Shown here one piece after another: positions 24,446-33,096 of a DNA stretch of 64,000 bases. How positions within the stretch are numbered: the stretch's first letter is position 1; each line of letters opens with the position of its first letter. The notes below the pieces were generated by a model, which saw only the letters and a program-made list of their open reading frames with translations, searched no databases and was not told the origin of the DNA. This DNA comes from CBDDBU01 sp965226045 (GTDB lineage: Bacteria; Pseudomonadota; Alphaproteobacteria; VGEJ01): the NCBI GenBank assembly GCA_965226045.1, contig CBDDBU010000014.1:20822-84821 (forward strand), in the 5' to 3' direction. The position numbers and the translations under genes were made by a program.

Positions 24446-25903
24446 TTAGTTGGCCCACGGGTCCTCGACGCGGGGCCAGTAAGGCTTGGCCAGCTTGGTG
24501 TAGGGAATGGCGGCGAAGTCGGGCCGAATGGCGCCAGGCGCGCCGACGTAGAGAATATCCTTGGCGATCGGTGCGAAGCCGGCGTGGAAGTGCTGGGTCG
24601 ACTTGACGATCACGATCTTGCGCGCGCCGAGGTTGAGCCCGAGGCCGGTGAACGCGTCGGGGTGAAACACCTGGGTGCGCACGCTGTTCAGCACCAGGTC
24701 GAGACCGTTGGCGGCGACCCAGACGGCATCGCCGATGCGGTTTTGGGAATCGCCGAAGGTCTGGTTGGCGCCGCGAGCGATGCGTTTGACGGTGACATTG
24801 AGGTCGATGGGATCTCCGGAATCGGGACCGCACTTGCCGCCGATGCGGAGGTCGAACGTGGCGCCCGCACCGGCCTCTATGCACAGGCGCACCGCCACCG
24901 GGTCCCAGTAAAGCCCGCTCGCGACGCTCTCGATCTCGCGCTCGACCAAACGCTTGAGAATGAAGGTCGAATCGCTGGGCGCGCCGCCCCCGGCGTTGTC
25001 GGAGACATCGGCGAGCACAATCGGTCCGCCGGCGGCGGCGAGCGCGCGATCGAGAGCCTCATCGATGCCCAGGGTGGTAGGCCTCGCTTGTTCGCGCATC
25101 GCCCAGATGCGCTCACCGAGCTTGGTGGCAAGGGCCTTGGCCTTGCCGGCGTCGCCATCGGCGATCACCAAGGTTTTAGCGCCAACCTCGGCGACATCGC
25201 CCCAGGGAAAGCCGTGGCCGAAGGAGACCGCGAGAATGCCGTCCTTACCCTCAAGCGCCTTGAGGTCGGCGACCAGTGTGCGGGTCGGCTCGAAGGTGGT
25301 GCGCCACATGCTGATCATGCGGCAATCGTGGACCGCCATCACAGGTTTGGTGCGGCCCTCCGCCGCGTCGAGACAGAGATCGAAAAGCTCAGCCGCGCGC
25401 TCGCCGGTGTCGATATGCGGATACTCCTTGTAGGTATGGAGTACGGTCGCCGACTCCAGCATCAGCGGCGTGATGTGGCAGTGGAGATCAAGCTCGCCAC
25501 CGAGCACCGCCTTCGGGCCGATGACTTCGCGCAGGCTCGCCAAGAGATCGCCTTCACAGTCGTCATAGCCCTCGGCCACCATCGCTCCGTGCATGTTGAC
25601 CAGCACCACGTCGAGCGGCAGGGCGGCCTTGGCCTGGGCGAGAATTTGGTCGCGATAACCCTCGTAGAGGCGGCGAATGGTGCGCCCGGCCGGCTGGGCG
25701 AAGGCCGACAAACCCTCCATCACGGTATGATTTTTGGCCTCGGCCATTTCGCGCCAGACGCACAGCGGCCGCGAGAACAGCGAGGGCGGGTGCCGGGTCG
25801 CATCGTTTTCGAACAACATGGTCTCGGCGAAGGTCTCGGCGCCGGTCGGCAGCGAGGAAAACGTGTTGGTCTCGGTCCCGAGACAGGCGATGAAGATTCT
25901 CAT
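24446..25903 (-). CDS. M81-family metallopeptidase (MlrC-like)
   Basis: The 485-residue protein matches the M81/MlrC family. It begins MRIFIACLGTETNTFSSLPT, has VVLVNMHGAM (about residues 100-109), GELDLHCHIT (about 135-144), YKEYPHIDTGERA (about 157-169) and a C-terminal MlrC domain starting near GPIVLADVSDNAGGG (about 293-307). The His and Asp residues in these motifs are the likely zinc ligands. The named member cleaves linear microcystin products; most homologues act on unknown small peptides or amides. It ends convergently to the SCO1 remnant and lies 41 bases from higA. Confidence 0.88.
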   Translation of the reverse strand: MRIFIACLGTETNTFSSLPTGAETFAETMLFENDATRHPPSLFSRPLCVWREMAEAKNHTVMEGLSAFAQPAGRTIRRLYEGYRDQILAQAKAALPLDVVLVNMHGAMVAEGYDDCEGDLLASLREVIGPKAVLGGELDLHCHITPLMLESATVLHTYKEYPHIDTGERAAELFDLCLDAAEGRTKPVMAVHDCRMISMWRTTFEPTRTLVADLKALEGKDGILAVSFGHGFPWGDVAEVGAKTLVIADGDAGKAKALATKLGERIWAMREQARPTTLGIDEALDRALAAAGGPIVLADVSDNAGGGAPSDSTFILKRLVEREIESVASGLYWDPVAVRLCIEAGAGATFDLRIGGKCGPDSGDPIDLNVTVKRIARGANQTFGDSQNRIGDAVWVAANGLDLVLNSVRTQVFHPDAFTGLGLNLGARKIVIVKSTQHFHAGFAPIAKDILYVGAPGAIRPDFAAIPYTKLAKPYWPRVEDPWAN

Positions 25904-25943
25904 GATGCTGGCTACCCCGTGAGGTCATGCGGCGTTCGCGCTG

Positions 25944-26231
25944 CTACGCCTTAACGTGGCGCGTCACTTTGATGTCGGCCTCGTGCTCGCGCGCGCGGGC
26001 GAGATCGAACGCCGCCTGGAGGCGCAACCAAGCATCGGCGGTGCTCCCGAACGCCTTCTCGAGCCGGATGGCCATTTCGGGCGAGACACCCGCGCGGCCG
26101 TTGAGCACGTTCGACAGGGTCGGCCGCGCCACGTCGAGCACGCCCGCCGCCTCGGTTGCCGTCAGTCCCAGCGGTTCAAGGCACCCGTCGCGGTTGATTT
26201 GTCCTGGATGAGGCGGGTTCTTCATCGGCAT
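25944..26231 (-). CDS. higA: HigA-family antitoxin, apparently without a HigB partner
   Basis: The 95-residue protein has the HigA N-terminus (MKNPPHPGQ) and an XRE-type helix-turn-helix covering TATEAAGVLDVARPTLSNVL (about residues 24-43). HigA binds and neutralises HigB and represses the higBA operon. In this family higB normally lies directly upstream, yet only about 77 bases separate higA from the next gene and no toxin frame of about 90 codons fits. The gene may now act as a plain DNA-binding regulator. Start could be ATG 26231 or the ATG two codons later. Confidence 0.85.
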   Translation of the reverse strand: MPMKNPPHPGQINRDGCLEPLGLTATEAAGVLDVARPTLSNVLNGRAGVSPEMAIRLEKAFGSTADAWLRLQAAFDLARAREHEADIKVTRHVKA

Positions 26232-26272
26232 GGCGTAGCCTCAGTTGTCGGAAGCTCCTGAACATCCAAGCA

Positions 26273-26299
26273 TGTGTCGCGTAACGATACACACGTCAA
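26273..26299 (-). promoter_or_regulatory. Probable higA operator/promoter with imperfect palindrome
   Basis: On the minus strand TTGACG (26299-26294) is followed by TGTGT-N11-ACACA (26293-26273), an imperfect inverted repeat of the kind HigA-type repressors bind. A few bases downstream lies a short frame beginning ATG (26265) with codons for MFRSFR, which resembles the start of HigB proteins. This would make the site the original higBA promoter. Confidence 0.4.
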
Positions 26300-26307
26300 G
26301 CTGGGCC

Positions 26308-28752
26308 TCACGCGCGCATTTGCTTGTTCTTCGGATCATACAGGGGCGTCAGGCTGGCGGAGGCCGGATAACGCTTCCAGGCGATCTCGATCTCGTATGA
26401 ACCGGAGGCGATGAACGCGGCATCGACGCCTTCGGGGTTGTTGACATAGCCGAGGCCGACGGCGCGGCCCAGGGTATGGCCGTAGGCGCCGGAGGTGATG
26501 TAGCCGACCATGGCGCCGTCGCGATAGATCGGCTCGTTGTGGTAGAGGAGCGGCTCGGCGTCTTGGAGCGCGAACTGTGCAAGCCGCTTGGGCACACCGG
26601 CGTCCCGTTGGCGCACGAGCGCGTCGCGGCCGATGAACGAGGGCTGCTTGTCGAAGGCGCAGGCAAAGCCCAAGCCCGCTTCGATCGGCGTGTCCTCGGA
26701 TGTGATGTCGTGGCCCCAGTGGCGATAGGCCTTCTCCATGCGCAAGCAATCGAGGGCGTGCATGCCGCACGGCCGCAGGCCCACCGCCTCCCCGTGGGAG
26801 AGAATGGCGTCAAGCAACCCGCGGGCGAACTCGGTCGGGACGTACAGCTCCCAGCCGAGCGCGCCCACGTAGCTGAGGCGGGTCGCGCGCACCGGCGCCC
26901 CGCCGGCGACGATCTCCCGCGAGTGCCCGAACGGGAACGCACCGTTGGAGAGATCGGCCTGGGTGAGGCGTGAGAGCAGCGCGCGGCTCTCAGGCCCCAT
27001 CAGCCCGATGACAGCATACGCCGAGGTCCAGTCCTCCACGGTTACGTCGTCGTCGGTGGTATGGCGGGTGAGCCAGGCCCAGTCGCGCACGGAGGTGGCG
27101 GCGCTGGTGACGACGAGGAACCTGTCCTCCGCCATGCGAGTGACGGTGAGGTCCGCCTCGATGCCGCCCTTGTTGTTGAGCCACTGGGTGTAGATCGCGC
27201 CGCCGGGCGCCACAGCCACATCGTTGGCGCATATGCGTTGGAGTGCCGCCTCAGCATCGCGGCCCCGGACCAAGAACTTGGCGAACGAGCTCAAGTCGAA
27301 CAGGCCGCAGGCTTCGCGCACCGCTTGGCATTCGGCGGCGCAATGGGCGAACCAATTCTGGCGCCCGAACGAGTAGTCGTATTTGGGCTCGGTTCCGGCC
27401 GGCGCGTACCAGTTTGGCCGCTCCCAGCCCGCGACCTCGCCGAAACAAGCGCCGAGCCCGGCCAACCGCTCGTGCAGAGGCGAGGTGCGCACCCCGCGCG
27501 CGGTCTGGAACTGGCGGTAGGGCCAGTGCATCGCGTACATCAGCCCGAGCGCCTCGGAGACGCGGCTGAACAGATAGGATTTGTCGCCCTGGTGGGGCAT
27601 GACGCGGCGCACATCCACGTCCCACAGATCGAACCGAGGCTCGCCTTCGACGATCCATTCGGCCAGCGCCTTGCCGGCGCCGCCGGCCGATTGGATGCCG
27701 ATCGAGTTGAAGCCGCAGGCGACGAAGAAGTTGTCGAGCTCGGGCGCCCGGCCGAGGTTGTACCGCTGATCGGGGGTGAAGCTCTCGGGCCCGTTGAAAA
27801 AGGTGCGGATGCCGACCTCGCGCAACGCCGGCACCCGATGCAGGGCGCCCTCGAGGATGGGCGCGAAATGGTCCCAGTCCGCGGGCAGCTGGTCGAAGCA
27901 GAAATCGGCCGGCACCCCATTCATGCCCCAGGGCTTGGCCTGGAGCTCGAAGCCGCCGACCAGGAGCTTGCCCGCGTCCTCCTTGTAGTAGGCGCCAGCG
28001 TCCATGTCGCGCAAGCTGGGTAAGTCGGAGGCGACATTAGCCATCGGCTCGGTGACAACGTAGAAGTGCTCGGCTGCGTGGAGGGGAACGTTGACGCCGG
28101 CCATGCGGCCCACGTCGCGGCCCCACAGGCCGGCACAGTTGACCACCACCTCCGCGGCGATCTCGCCCCGCTCGGTTTCGACGGCGATAGCCCTCCGTCC
28201 CTCGACGCGGATGCCGGTAACCGACGTTTCCTTGAAGATGCGCACATCTTGCATGCGCGCGCCCCGGGCCAGCGCGGCGCAGGTGTCGGAAGGGTTGGTC
28301 TGGCCGTCTTGGGGGTACCAGAGGGCGCCGACCACGTCGCTGGTGTTAAGCAGCGGCCAGCGCTGGCCGGCTTGGGCCGGGCTCAGGACCTCGACCTCGA
28401 CGCCGAACGCCTCCGCCATCGACGCGCCGCGCAAGATCTCCTCCCAGCGTTCCGGGTTGGTGGCGATCGAGATCGAGCCGGTGCGCTTATAGCCCGTCGC
28501 CTGCCCGGTCTCGGCCTCGAGGTTGAGGTAGAGCTCGGCCGTGTACTGGGCGAGCTTGGTGAGGTTGACCGTGTAGAGCATGGCGCGCACCAGTCCGGCG
28601 GCGTGCCACGTGGTCCCGCAGGAGAGCTGCTTGCGTTCCAGCAGCACGATGTCGCGCCAGCCGAGCTTGGCGAGGTGGTAGGCGACCGAGCAGCCGATGA
28701 TGCCGCCGCCGATGATGACCACGCGGGCCGACGTGGGGAGGTTCTCGCTCAC
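26308..28752 (-). CDS. FAD-dependent dimethylglycine/sarcosine dehydrogenase-like enzyme with GcvT domain
   Basis: I chose GTG 28752 as the start because it overlaps the upstream stop; the longer frame runs into that gene. The 814-residue protein has an N-terminal FAD domain with VVIIGGGIIGCSVAYHLAK (about residues 9-27) and LSCGTTWHAAGLV (about 45-57). The His in that second motif is the usual covalent FAD site of the family. From about residue 430 a glycine-cleavage T-protein fold binds tetrahydrofolate (IEAGLGFACAFDK and GYITSGAYGHTLGRAVGLGY near the end). It should oxidatively demethylate an N-methyl amine or amino acid and give one-carbon units to folate. Confidence 0.9.
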   Translation of the reverse strand: MSENLPTSARVVIIGGGIIGCSVAYHLAKLGWRDIVLLERKQLSCGTTWHAAGLVRAMLYTVNLTKLAQYTAELYLNLEAETGQATGYKRTGSISIATNPERWEEILRGASMAEAFGVEVEVLSPAQAGQRWPLLNTSDVVGALWYPQDGQTNPSDTCAALARGARMQDVRIFKETSVTGIRVEGRRAIAVETERGEIAAEVVVNCAGLWGRDVGRMAGVNVPLHAAEHFYVVTEPMANVASDLPSLRDMDAGAYYKEDAGKLLVGGFELQAKPWGMNGVPADFCFDQLPADWDHFAPILEGALHRVPALREVGIRTFFNGPESFTPDQRYNLGRAPELDNFFVACGFNSIGIQSAGGAGKALAEWIVEGEPRFDLWDVDVRRVMPHQGDKSYLFSRVSEALGLMYAMHWPYRQFQTARGVRTSPLHERLAGLGACFGEVAGWERPNWYAPAGTEPKYDYSFGRQNWFAHCAAECQAVREACGLFDLSSFAKFLVRGRDAEAALQRICANDVAVAPGGAIYTQWLNNKGGIEADLTVTRMAEDRFLVVTSAATSVRDWAWLTRHTTDDDVTVEDWTSAYAVIGLMGPESRALLSRLTQADLSNGAFPFGHSREIVAGGAPVRATRLSYVGALGWELYVPTEFARGLLDAILSHGEAVGLRPCGMHALDCLRMEKAYRHWGHDITSEDTPIEAGLGFACAFDKQPSFIGRDALVRQRDAGVPKRLAQFALQDAEPLLYHNEPIYRDGAMVGYITSGAYGHTLGRAVGLGYVNNPEGVDAAFIASGSYEIEIAWKRYPASASLTPLYDPKNKQMRA

Positions 28753-29996
28753 AGCACGGCCTTGAGGCCGGTGATCAGCCGGTCGACGTCGGCGACCGTG
28801 TTGTAGTGAACCATGCTGGCCCGCACCACGCCGTCTTCCGTGTCGATGCCCAGCGCTTGGAGGCAGCGCCAGGCATAGAAGTTGCCGGCGCGCACGGCGA
28901 CCTTGTGGGCCGCCAGCGCGCTGGCGATCTCGCGGGAGGGACGGTCGGCAACCGTGAACGAGATGGTTGGCGCCCGGCGCGCCCGCGCGCCGTCGAGATT
29001 GCCAATAATGCGCACGCTGGGGACGGCGCGCAGGTAGTCGAGAAGCCATGTCGAAAGCTGCTCTTCGTGGCTCGCGAACAAGTTGAACACGCGGGCAACT
29101 CGCACATGGCGGCTCGGTTCCACCTCAGTGAAATGGTGCGCGTCGACGGCGTCATAGTACTCGGTGATGCCCGACAGGCAGGCCACCTGCTCGTGCGGCA
29201 CGCCGGCCGGGTCGAGCCGCTGGCGGAGATCGTCGGCGATCTGCTCGTGGCTCTGGTGGGCGAGCCTCTCGAGATGCGCGCGCTTGGTGTAGAGCACGCC
29301 GAGGTGGGGCCCATAGGTCTTGTACAGGCTGAAGCCGTAGAAGTCAGCATCGAGCGCCTTGACGTCGACACAGTGATGCGGCGCGCAGCTCACGCCATCG
29401 ATCATCACCAGCGCACCAGCATCGTGGGCCAAGCGGGTGATGGCCGCGGCATCGTTGATTGTGCCGACGATGTTCGAACAATGGGGAAAGCACACGAGCC
29501 GCGTCCGCGCGTTCAGCAGCGGCGCCAGCGCGGCCGGGTCAAGCTCGCCGCTGACCGGATCGATCCGCCATTCGCGCACCGTCACCCCGGTCTCGGCGAG
29601 CCGTCTCCAGGCGCCGCCGTTGGCCTCGTGATCCTGGTTGGTCACGATGATCTCATCGCCCGCTTCGAACCACGGCCGGATCGCGTGCGCCAGCACGTAG
29701 ACGTTCAGCGTCGTCGAGGCGCCGATCGTCACCTCATCGTCATGGGCGTTGATCATCTCGGCCATACAGACATGCGCGCGGTCGATCTCGTCGCCGGCGT
29801 CGGCGGAGATCTCGTAGGGGCCGTAGGGCTGAACCCTGGTCTCCACGAGGAAACGCCGCAAACGATCGATCACGGTTCGCGGCATGTAGCTCCCGCCCGC
29901 GTTCTCTAGGAAGGCCCAATCGCGCGTGCGCGGATGGGTGAAGGCGGGGAATTGGCTACGCACGAAGTCGAGGTCGAGGCGGACGTAAGCGCTCAT
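28749..29996 (-). CDS. Class V PLP aminotransferase (cysteine desulfurase-like)
   Basis: The 415-residue protein is a fold-type I class V enzyme. FLENAGGSYMP lies near residue 30, VTIGASTTLNVYVLA (about 88-102) is the PLP region, VMIDGVSCAPH (about 193-203) holds the cofactor Asp and the PLP lysine is in GFSLYKTYGPH (about 223). The second Met (29996) is better spaced from AGGAG than the first at 30005. It could be a cysteine desulfurase-type lyase or a transaminase; I see no active-site Cys loop that would settle desulfurase activity. It overlaps the FAD enzyme start by 4 bases and is probably co-transcribed. Confidence 0.85.
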   Translation of the reverse strand: MSAYVRLDLDFVRSQFPAFTHPRTRDWAFLENAGGSYMPRTVIDRLRRFLVETRVQPYGPYEISADAGDEIDRAHVCMAEMINAHDDEVTIGASTTLNVYVLAHAIRPWFEAGDEIIVTNQDHEANGGAWRRLAETGVTVREWRIDPVSGELDPAALAPLLNARTRLVCFPHCSNIVGTINDAAAITRLAHDAGALVMIDGVSCAPHHCVDVKALDADFYGFSLYKTYGPHLGVLYTKRAHLERLAHQSHEQIADDLRQRLDPAGVPHEQVACLSGITEYYDAVDAHHFTEVEPSRHVRVARVFNLFASHEEQLSTWLLDYLRAVPSVRIIGNLDGARARRAPTISFTVADRPSREIASALAAHKVAVRAGNFYAWRCLQALGIDTEDGVVRASMVHYNTVADVDRLITGLKAVL

Positions 29997-30232
29997 ATGC
30001 GCCATGCTCCTGTGTCGACGCGTCGCGAGACCGCGTCCGGCGACCGCGCTCCGTGACCGAGGTCAGCCAAGCTATCGGCGCTCGCCAAACGCTGTCAAAT
30101 CATACGCTCTGCCCGGCGTCATTGCCGGTTATCCTCGTCAACGCGCCGCCTTGCCAGGCCGCGGCGAATTGATCTAGAAGATGGCAAGGCTGCCGAAGCG
30201 CTCGGGTCGTAATCACACATCAGGAGGACGAC

Positions 30233-30715
30233 ATGACGATCAAGGTTGGCGACAGGGTGCCCGAGGGCACGCTTATGGAGATGACGGATTCAGGGCCAGC
30301 GCCCGTTACGACGGCCGATCTGTTCGGCGGCAAGCGGGTCGCCCTCTTTTCGGTGCCCGGCGCCTTCACGCCGACCTGTTCGAATCAGCATCTGCCGGGT
30401 TTCGTCGCCAACGCGGCCGCGATCAAGGCGAAAGGCATTGACACCATCGCGTGCATGGCGGTCAACGACGCGTTCGTGATGGGGGCCTGGGGCCGTGCGC
30501 AAAACGTCGGCGATAACGTGCGGATGCTGGCCGATGGCAACGCCACCTGGACTCAGGCGCTGGGGCTCGAGCTCGACGCGACCGGGTTTGGGATGGGTGT
30601 TCGCGGCAAGCGTTTTTCGGTTATCGTCGATGACGGGACCGTCACCAACATCAACGTCGACGAATCGGGAGGGCTCGACGTGAGCAGCGCCGAGACCCTG
30701 CTCGCTCAAGCCTGA
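30233..30715 (+). CDS. Peroxiredoxin, Prx5/thioredoxin-glutathione-linked type
   Basis: The 160-residue protein has the Prx5-group peroxidatic motif VPGAFTPTCSNQHLPGF with C49 and a second Cys near 74 (DTIACMAVND). GAWGRAQNV and GFGMGVRGKRFSVI are further family marks. It reduces hydrogen peroxide and alkyl hydroperoxides in the cytoplasm. The ribosome site is AGGAGGACGAC. It diverges from the class V gene; the 228-base gap upstream shows no clear gene or motif. Its 3' end overlaps the convergent rnhA stop by about 10 bases. Confidence 0.93.
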   Translation: MTIKVGDRVPEGTLMEMTDSGPAPVTTADLFGGKRVALFSVPGAFTPTCSNQHLPGFVANAAAIKAKGIDTIACMAVNDAFVMGAWGRAQNVGDNVRMLADGNATWTQALGLELDATGFGMGVRGKRFSVIVDDGTVTNINVDESGGLDVSSAETLLAQA

Positions 30716-31161
30716 ACGAGATAGGGGGCCATGCCATCGCGGGCGAGCTGGTCGGCGCGCTCGTTCTCGGGGTGACCGGCATGGCCCTTGACCCAGCGCC
30801 ACTCGATGTCGTGGGGCTGGAGCGCGGCATCCAGCGCTTCCCATAGATCGACGTTCTTAACCGGTTTGCGCTGGGCGGTGCGCCAGCCATTGCGCTTCCA
30901 GCCGTGAATCCATTGGGTAATTCCGTCACGCACGTAGACGCTGTCGGTATGAAGCCTGACGCGGCTCGGCCGCTTGAGCGCCGAGATTGCCTCGATGGCG
31001 GCTCGCAACTCCATGCGGTTGTTGGTGGTGGCGGGCTCGCCGCCGCACACCTCCTTTTCGGTGCGGCGATGGACAAAGAGCGCGCCCCATCCGCCCGGCC
31101 CAGGATTTCCCGAGCAGGCGCCGTCGGTGTAGATGTCGACGATGTCAGGCGCGCTGCTCAA
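30706..31161 (-). CDS. rnhA: Ribonuclease HI
   Basis: The protein has all RNase HI motifs: VDIYTDGACSGNPGPGGWG (first Asp), NNRMELRAAIEAI (Glu), LHTDSVYVRDGITQWI (Asp) and WVKGHAGHPENERADQLA (His and Asp). It removes RNA from RNA-DNA hybrids. The start is uncertain: TTG 31161 gives 151 residues, the family length, with a 17-base overlap with ispH, while GTG/ATG choices upstream (to 31212) overlap ispH by 68 bases and add unrelated sequence. Transcription probably continues from ispH. Confidence 0.92.
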   Translation of the reverse strand: MSSAPDIVDIYTDGACSGNPGPGGWGALFVHRRTEKEVCGGEPATTNNRMELRAAIEAISALKRPSRVRLHTDSVYVRDGITQWIHGWKRNGWRTAQRKPVKNVDLWEALDAALQPHDIEWRWVKGHAGHPENERADQLARDGMAPYLVQA

Positions 31162-32143
31162 GTCGGGGGCTGGGTGGATCGTCGAGAACCCGCGGCAACT
31201 TGAAACGGACATCCTCGCGTCGGGCGGCGACCAATTCGAGGTTGATGCGGAAACGCTCGCGAAAGGCGGCGATCACTTCTTCCACCAGCAGCTCCGGCGC
31301 CGAGGCGCCGGCGCTGATGCCGATGGTGCCGGCCCCGGCGAGCGCCGGCCAGTCGATGTCGGCGGCGCGCTCCACCAAGCTCGTACGCTGGCAGCCGAGC
31401 GCCGCCGCGACCTCGACCAAGCGCAGCGAGTTGGAGGAATTGGGAGCGCCGATGACGATGAACGCATCGCAGCGCGCGGCCAGCGCCTTCACCGCGTCCT
31501 GACGGTTGGTGGTGGCGTAGCAAATATCGTCCTTGTGCGGCTCGCGGATGCTGGGGAAGCGCCGCTTGAGAATGGTGACGATTTTCGCCGTCTCGTCGAC
31601 CGAGAGGGTGGTTTGGGTGATGTAGGCGAGATTATCGGGGTCAACGGGGGCGATGGCCTCGGCGTCGGCGACCGTCTCGATCAGGGTCGTGGCCCCGTCC
31701 GCGAGCTGGCCCATCGTGCCGATGACCTCGGGATGCCCGGCGTGGCCAATCAGGACGACGTGGCGACCGGCGGCGAAATGGCGCTCGGCGTCGCGATGCA
31801 CCTTGCTTACCAGCGGGCATGTCGCGTCGACGTAGAACAGCTGCCGGCGTTCGGCTTCCTCTGGCACCGACTTGGGCACGCCGTGGGCCGAGAAGATGAC
31901 TGGGGCATCGGGCGGCACCTCATCGAGCTCGTCGACGAAGATCGCGCCACGGCGCTCGAGACTTTCGACGACGTAGCGGTTGTGGACGATCTCGTGACGC
32001 ACATAGACCGGCGCGCCGCGACGCTCGAGCGCCCGCTCGACGATCTGGATCGCCCGGTCCACGCCGGCGCAAAAGCCGCGCGGGCTGGCGAGCAGGATCG
32101 TCAGCGGTTGCTTCTCGCCGTTGGCGGGGTTGGGTGCGTCCAT
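31145..32143 (-). CDS. ispH: 4-hydroxy-3-methylbut-2-enyl diphosphate reductase
   Basis: The 332-residue protein, started at ATG 32143, has the three 4Fe-4S cysteines in PRGFCAGVDRAI, VDATCPLVSKVH and ICYATTNRQDAV. Also present are SAHGVPKSV, IGHAGHPEVIGTMGQ and SNSLRLVEVA, which bind the substrate diphosphate. It performs the last step of the MEP isoprenoid pathway, making IPP and DMAPP. Further upstream in-frame codons lack homology and overlap the divergent CDGSH gene. It is followed by rnhA. Confidence 0.95.
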   Translation of the reverse strand: MDAPNPANGEKQPLTILLASPRGFCAGVDRAIQIVERALERRGAPVYVRHEIVHNRYVVESLERRGAIFVDELDEVPPDAPVIFSAHGVPKSVPEEAERRQLFYVDATCPLVSKVHRDAERHFAAGRHVVLIGHAGHPEVIGTMGQLADGATTLIETVADAEAIAPVDPDNLAYITQTTLSVDETAKIVTILKRRFPSIREPHKDDICYATTNRQDAVKALAARCDAFIVIGAPNSSNSLRLVEVAAALGCQRTSLVERAADIDWPALAGAGTIGISAGASAPELLVEEVIAAFRERFRINLELVAARREDVRFKLPRVLDDPPSPRLEQRA

Positions 32144-32264
32144 GGGACATTCTAGCTGCGCGCGGTCGTCGGGAAAAGGCGATGGCTGACATGGTTGGTT
32201 CGTGCGGCGCCGGTCGCTCTGATACACTCCGCGCCCACGACACTGCGGCCAGGGAAAATCAAAC

Positions 32265-32513
32265 ATGAACGACGCGAGCGAGGCCGTCATCGCCCAAAAG
32301 GGACCCTTCGAGGTCGAATTGGCGGCCGGCAAGACCTACTGGTGGTGCGCCTGTGGGCGGTCGCAAAACCAGCCGTTCTGCGACGGATCGCACAAGAAGA
32401 CGGGGTTCAACCCGGTCGAATTCACCAGCGAGAAGAGTGAGACGGCCTACTTCTGCGGTTGCAAACGGACGGGAAACCGGCCGCTTTGCGACGGGACCCA
32501 CGGCAAGCTCTGA
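32265..32513 (+). CDS. CDGSH iron-sulfur domain protein (two motifs)
   Basis: The 82-residue protein contains two CDGSH-type 2Fe-2S sites: CACGRSQNQPFCDGSH (about residues 28-43) and CGCKRTGNRPLCDGTH (about 64-79). Each has the three-Cys one-His pattern C-x-C-x(n)-C-x3-H. Two-motif bacterial members are soluble and possibly involved in iron, redox or nitric oxide handling; the exact role is not established. It diverges from ispH; the 120-base gap holds a TACACT-like element but no strong promoter. Confidence 0.9.
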   Translation: MNDASEAVIAQKGPFEVELAAGKTYWWCACGRSQNQPFCDGSHKKTGFNPVEFTSEKSETAYFCGCKRTGNRPLCDGTHGKL

Positions 32514-32542
32514 TCGCTGCCAGTTCCCTACGGTCACCGAGA

Positions 32543-33058
32543 ATGCCCCGACATCTTGCCGCGGTCGCCATCGTGTTGGCGGCGCTCACGGGGTGTGATG
32601 TCCTGTCACCGCCGCCCGGGCGCCCTTGCCCCCCGGTCTCGGTCATCGATGAAACCGCCAGTCTGGTTCAATTCAAGGACGGTGGCGGCCGCGACATCAC
32701 GGACGTGAGCTACGGCGCCGAGTTTCAGGATGTGTGGTGGTCGTGCGATTACGGTGAGACGGCGCTTGTCGTCGAGCTCGAACTTTTGATCGGGGCGGGT
32801 CGCGGGTCCACATTTGCTACCAGCGCCGCGACCCTGCGCTACTTCGTCGCGCTGGCCGATCGTCAAGAACGCATCATCGCCAAACGCGTGTTCGACGTAG
32901 CTGTCGCGTTCGAGGGTGATGCAAGGGTCTATGTCGTCGAGGAGATCGTTCAGCGTATTGGTCTGAGGCCAGGCCAGGTCGGAACCGATTTCGTGATTCT
33001 GGTGGGCTTCCAGCTCGATCGCGACCAGCTCGAATACAACCGCGATCGACTGCGCTAG
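32543..33058 (+). CDS. Putative lipoprotein of unknown function
   Basis: ATG 32543 gives 171 residues with a short basic N-terminus, a hydrophobic stretch and the lipobox LAALTGC (Cys at about 17). This is a classical lipoprotein signal; the residue after Cys is Asp, which in enterobacteria would favour inner-membrane retention. The mature part has no motif I recognise, but VVELELLIGAG and FVILVGFQLDRDQLEYNR suggest beta-strands. It follows the CDGSH gene by 29 bases and ends 38 bases before a convergent gene. Confidence 0.6.
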   Translation: MPRHLAAVAIVLAALTGCDVLSPPPGRPCPPVSVIDETASLVQFKDGGGRDITDVSYGAEFQDVWWSCDYGETALVVELELLIGAGRGSTFATSAATLRYFVALADRQERIIAKRVFDVAVAFEGDARVYVVEEIVQRIGLRPGQVGTDFVILVGFQLDRDQLEYNRDRLR

Positions 33059-33096
33059 ACCGCGCGACAGACTCCGTTGGACGCTCGATCGAGTGG

